Below the pieces are notes generated by a model, which made no database searches, was not told the origin of the DNA, and was given only the letters and a program-made list of their open reading frames with translations. From contig CAZUTO010000032.1 of assembly GCA_964623085.1 (NCBI GenBank), positions 1 through 17,796 of the forward strand: a stretch of DNA of 17,796 nt. Direction: 5' to 3'. How positions within the stretch are numbered: the stretch's first letter is position 1; each line of letters opens with the position of its first letter. Shown piece after piece: positions 16,952 through 17,796 of the stretch. Both the position numbers and the translations under genes were made by a program. This DNA is from CAZUTO01 sp964623085 (lineage in GTDB: Bacteria > Pseudomonadota > Gammaproteobacteria > Pseudomonadales > GM7GCV1).

Positions 16952-16984
16952 GCCCAAAAACGAAAAATGGGCCAGCAGGCCCAT
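16952..16984 (-). promoter_or_regulatory. rimP leader hairpin with U-run and an overlapping alternative stem
   Basis: On the minus strand ATGGGCC (16984-16978), a 4-base loop and GGCCCAT (16973-16967) form a perfect 7-bp stem. It is followed by UUUU, CG and UUUUU, which looks like an intrinsic terminator. The second arm can instead pair with TGGGC at 16956-16952, so two structures exclude each other. It lies between the TATAAT and the rimP ribosome binding site. It may be an attenuator, a 5' stabiliser, or the terminator of a lost upstream gene. Confidence 0.6.
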
Positions 16985-16996
16985 AAATTACGCGGC

Positions 16997-17023
16997 ATTA
17001 TAAGCCAATGAGGCATATAACAA
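16997..17023 (-). promoter_or_regulatory. Probable promoter of the rimP-nusA-infB operon
   Basis: A perfect TATAAT reads on the minus strand at 17002-16997. A TTGTTA at 17023-17018 could be the -35, but the spacing is only 15; TTTTGT, two bases further up, gives 17 with a poorer match. Transcription would start near 16990, directly before the leader hairpin. Confidence 0.6.
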
Positions 17024-17249
17024 AAAACCTTTAATCAGTTTGATAAATATACCTGAAATTGAGTTCGCCCCGAGCCGAATAGCCCAGCAGACGAATCAAT
17101 CGTGCCGCCCCAAAACACCTGCGCGTTTCGGTTCCGTATGCGTTACTTTCAACACCAATGCAAAATGCAATGAGGGAGCCCACATAGGATTGCCGCGGAG
17201 TTTAACCCCTCGTGAGGGCTGGTTTCAAGCCTATATGAAGAAAATCTAG
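17024..17249. other. Non-coding region upstream of the operon promoter
   Basis: I see no recognisable gene or tRNA here. A 69-codon open frame on the plus strand (17040-17249) resembles no family I know and ends at the TAG just before the recombinase fragment. A CCCT-CGTG-AGGG hairpin lies at 17207-17218. A tRNA-Leu gene and secG, common neighbours of rimP, are absent. Confidence 0.5.
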
Positions 17250-17796
17250 TTGTTCGTATATTGGGAAACGATGCGCAGACCGCACAATCGATCTCGGGAT
17301 TTTTCTGAGTTCACCACAGAAGAACAAACCAAAGCGCATGATACTTCTGAGAAAAGCTGGCTCCATAATCTCGAACGAGAGCAACACAAAGAATTCGAGC
17401 GCCTGATACTGGCCATCAAAGACGGTATTCCCGCCAGTATGGTCAAAGACGATCTGGAAAGCGTTTCAGAGCGCATTGAGAAAGCGGAACAAGCTCTGAC
17501 AGTGCAACCTGCGCTCAAACCTCTGATTCATTCGGCCATGGCCTCACGTTACCGCCACGCCATAAAAGACTTAAAGGCATCATTGAACGCAGATGGCGCG
17601 CGCACCGAAGCATCACAGCATTTAAGGGGGCTTATCGACAAAGTGGTGCTGACGCCAGAAGAAGGAGAGAAAGGCCTGCGTATTGATCTATACGGCGATT
17701 TAGCTGGAATCTTGAATATGTCTTTGGAGACGAAAGATATGAAAATCTTGGACAAACTATGCCTGAACGCATCGAATGATAATAAGGCTATCAATG
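17250..17796 (+). pseudogene. 3' fragment of a large serine recombinase, running off the right edge
   Basis: A frame opens after the TAG at 17247 and stays open to the window end (about 182 codons; first ATG at 17271). It encodes a charged coiled-coil segment (LEREQHKEFERLILAIKDG then SVSERIEKAEQAL). Next come PLIHSAMASRYRHAIKDLKASLN, ADGARTEASQHLRGLIDKVV, LTPEEGEKGLRIDLYGDLAGIL. These match the C-terminal region of large serine recombinases (resolvase/invertase superfamily with recombinase and zinc-ribbon domains). The catalytic N-terminal domain, the recombinase domain and the zinc ribbon are missing. Only about 330 bp separate it from rimP, so they cannot lie upstream. It is a 5'-truncated remnant, opposite in strand to the operon. 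Homology seems to begin around 17295-17330. Whether the frame ends normally beyond the window is unknown. Confidence 0.8.

Noticed and set aside
16925..16984. 20-residue N-terminal extension of RimP from the ATG at 16984
   Set aside because: No Shine-Dalgarno, it lies in a strong hairpin, and the family starts at MDRQ, which has GGGGAA ahead of it.
17160..17240. Possible tRNA, suggested by a GGTTTCAAGCC stretch
   Set aside because: It resembles a T-arm only loosely; I could not build an acceptor stem, anticodon arm or D-arm around it on either strand.
17246..17794. Two minus-strand open frames (17246-17518 and 17549-17794) over the recombinase fragment
   Set aside because: They are Ser/Leu/Arg-rich antisense shadows; the plus-strand frame carries clear recombinase motifs.

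Overview
The window reads as chromosomal DNA of a gammaproteobacterium. Its core is a conserved translation and RNA-metabolism cluster on the minus strand, in the order rimP, nusA, infB, rbfA, truB, rpsO, pnp. The protein sequences (IF2 with a long charged N-terminal region, NusA with two C-terminal acidic repeats, a 744-residue PNPase) fit that group. Genus cannot be decided from the sequence alone.

Layout, left to right. Positions 3-101 hold the last codons of an unidentified plus-strand gene. Positions 307-1275 encode a nitronate monooxygenase-type flavoprotein with a TTG start. Positions 1482-1874 encode a small exported protein of unknown function, closed by a strong bidirectional terminator (1920-1949). 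A polytopic GT-C type membrane glycosyltransferase (2006-3319, minus) is divergent from a GT2 polyprenyl-phosphate sugar synthase-like gene (3484-4278, plus), which is followed by a membrane-anchored DUF547 protein (4321-5160). One enzyme of the pair could load a sugar on a lipid carrier and the other could use it; this is inference. A small ArsR-type regulator without the usual metal-binding cysteines lies at 5293-5586 (minus).

From 5879 to 16924 everything is on the minus strand. Transcription runs right to left: rimP-nusA-infB-rbfA-truB, rpsO and pnp (with an intrinsic terminator after pnp), then the queuosine pair queA-tgt joined by an ATGA overlap. These genes cover ribosome maturation (rimP, rbfA), transcription elongation (nusA), initiation (infB), tRNA modification (truB, queA, tgt), the small subunit (rpsO) and RNA decay (pnp).

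The right edge differs. Upstream of rimP, where gammaproteobacteria usually carry a tRNA-Leu gene and secG, there is about 250 bp with no recognisable gene. Beyond it lies the 3' part of a large serine recombinase on the plus strand (17250 to the window end), without its catalytic half. This points to a decayed mobile element or rearrangement abutting the nusA operon promoter.

I found no convincing new multi-gene system. The best leads are the recombinase remnant, a three-armed hairpin region in the rimP leader, an 18-bp perfect palindrome at 5796-5813, an 11-bp tandem repeat between infB and rbfA, and the lipid-linked sugar gene pair with DUF547.
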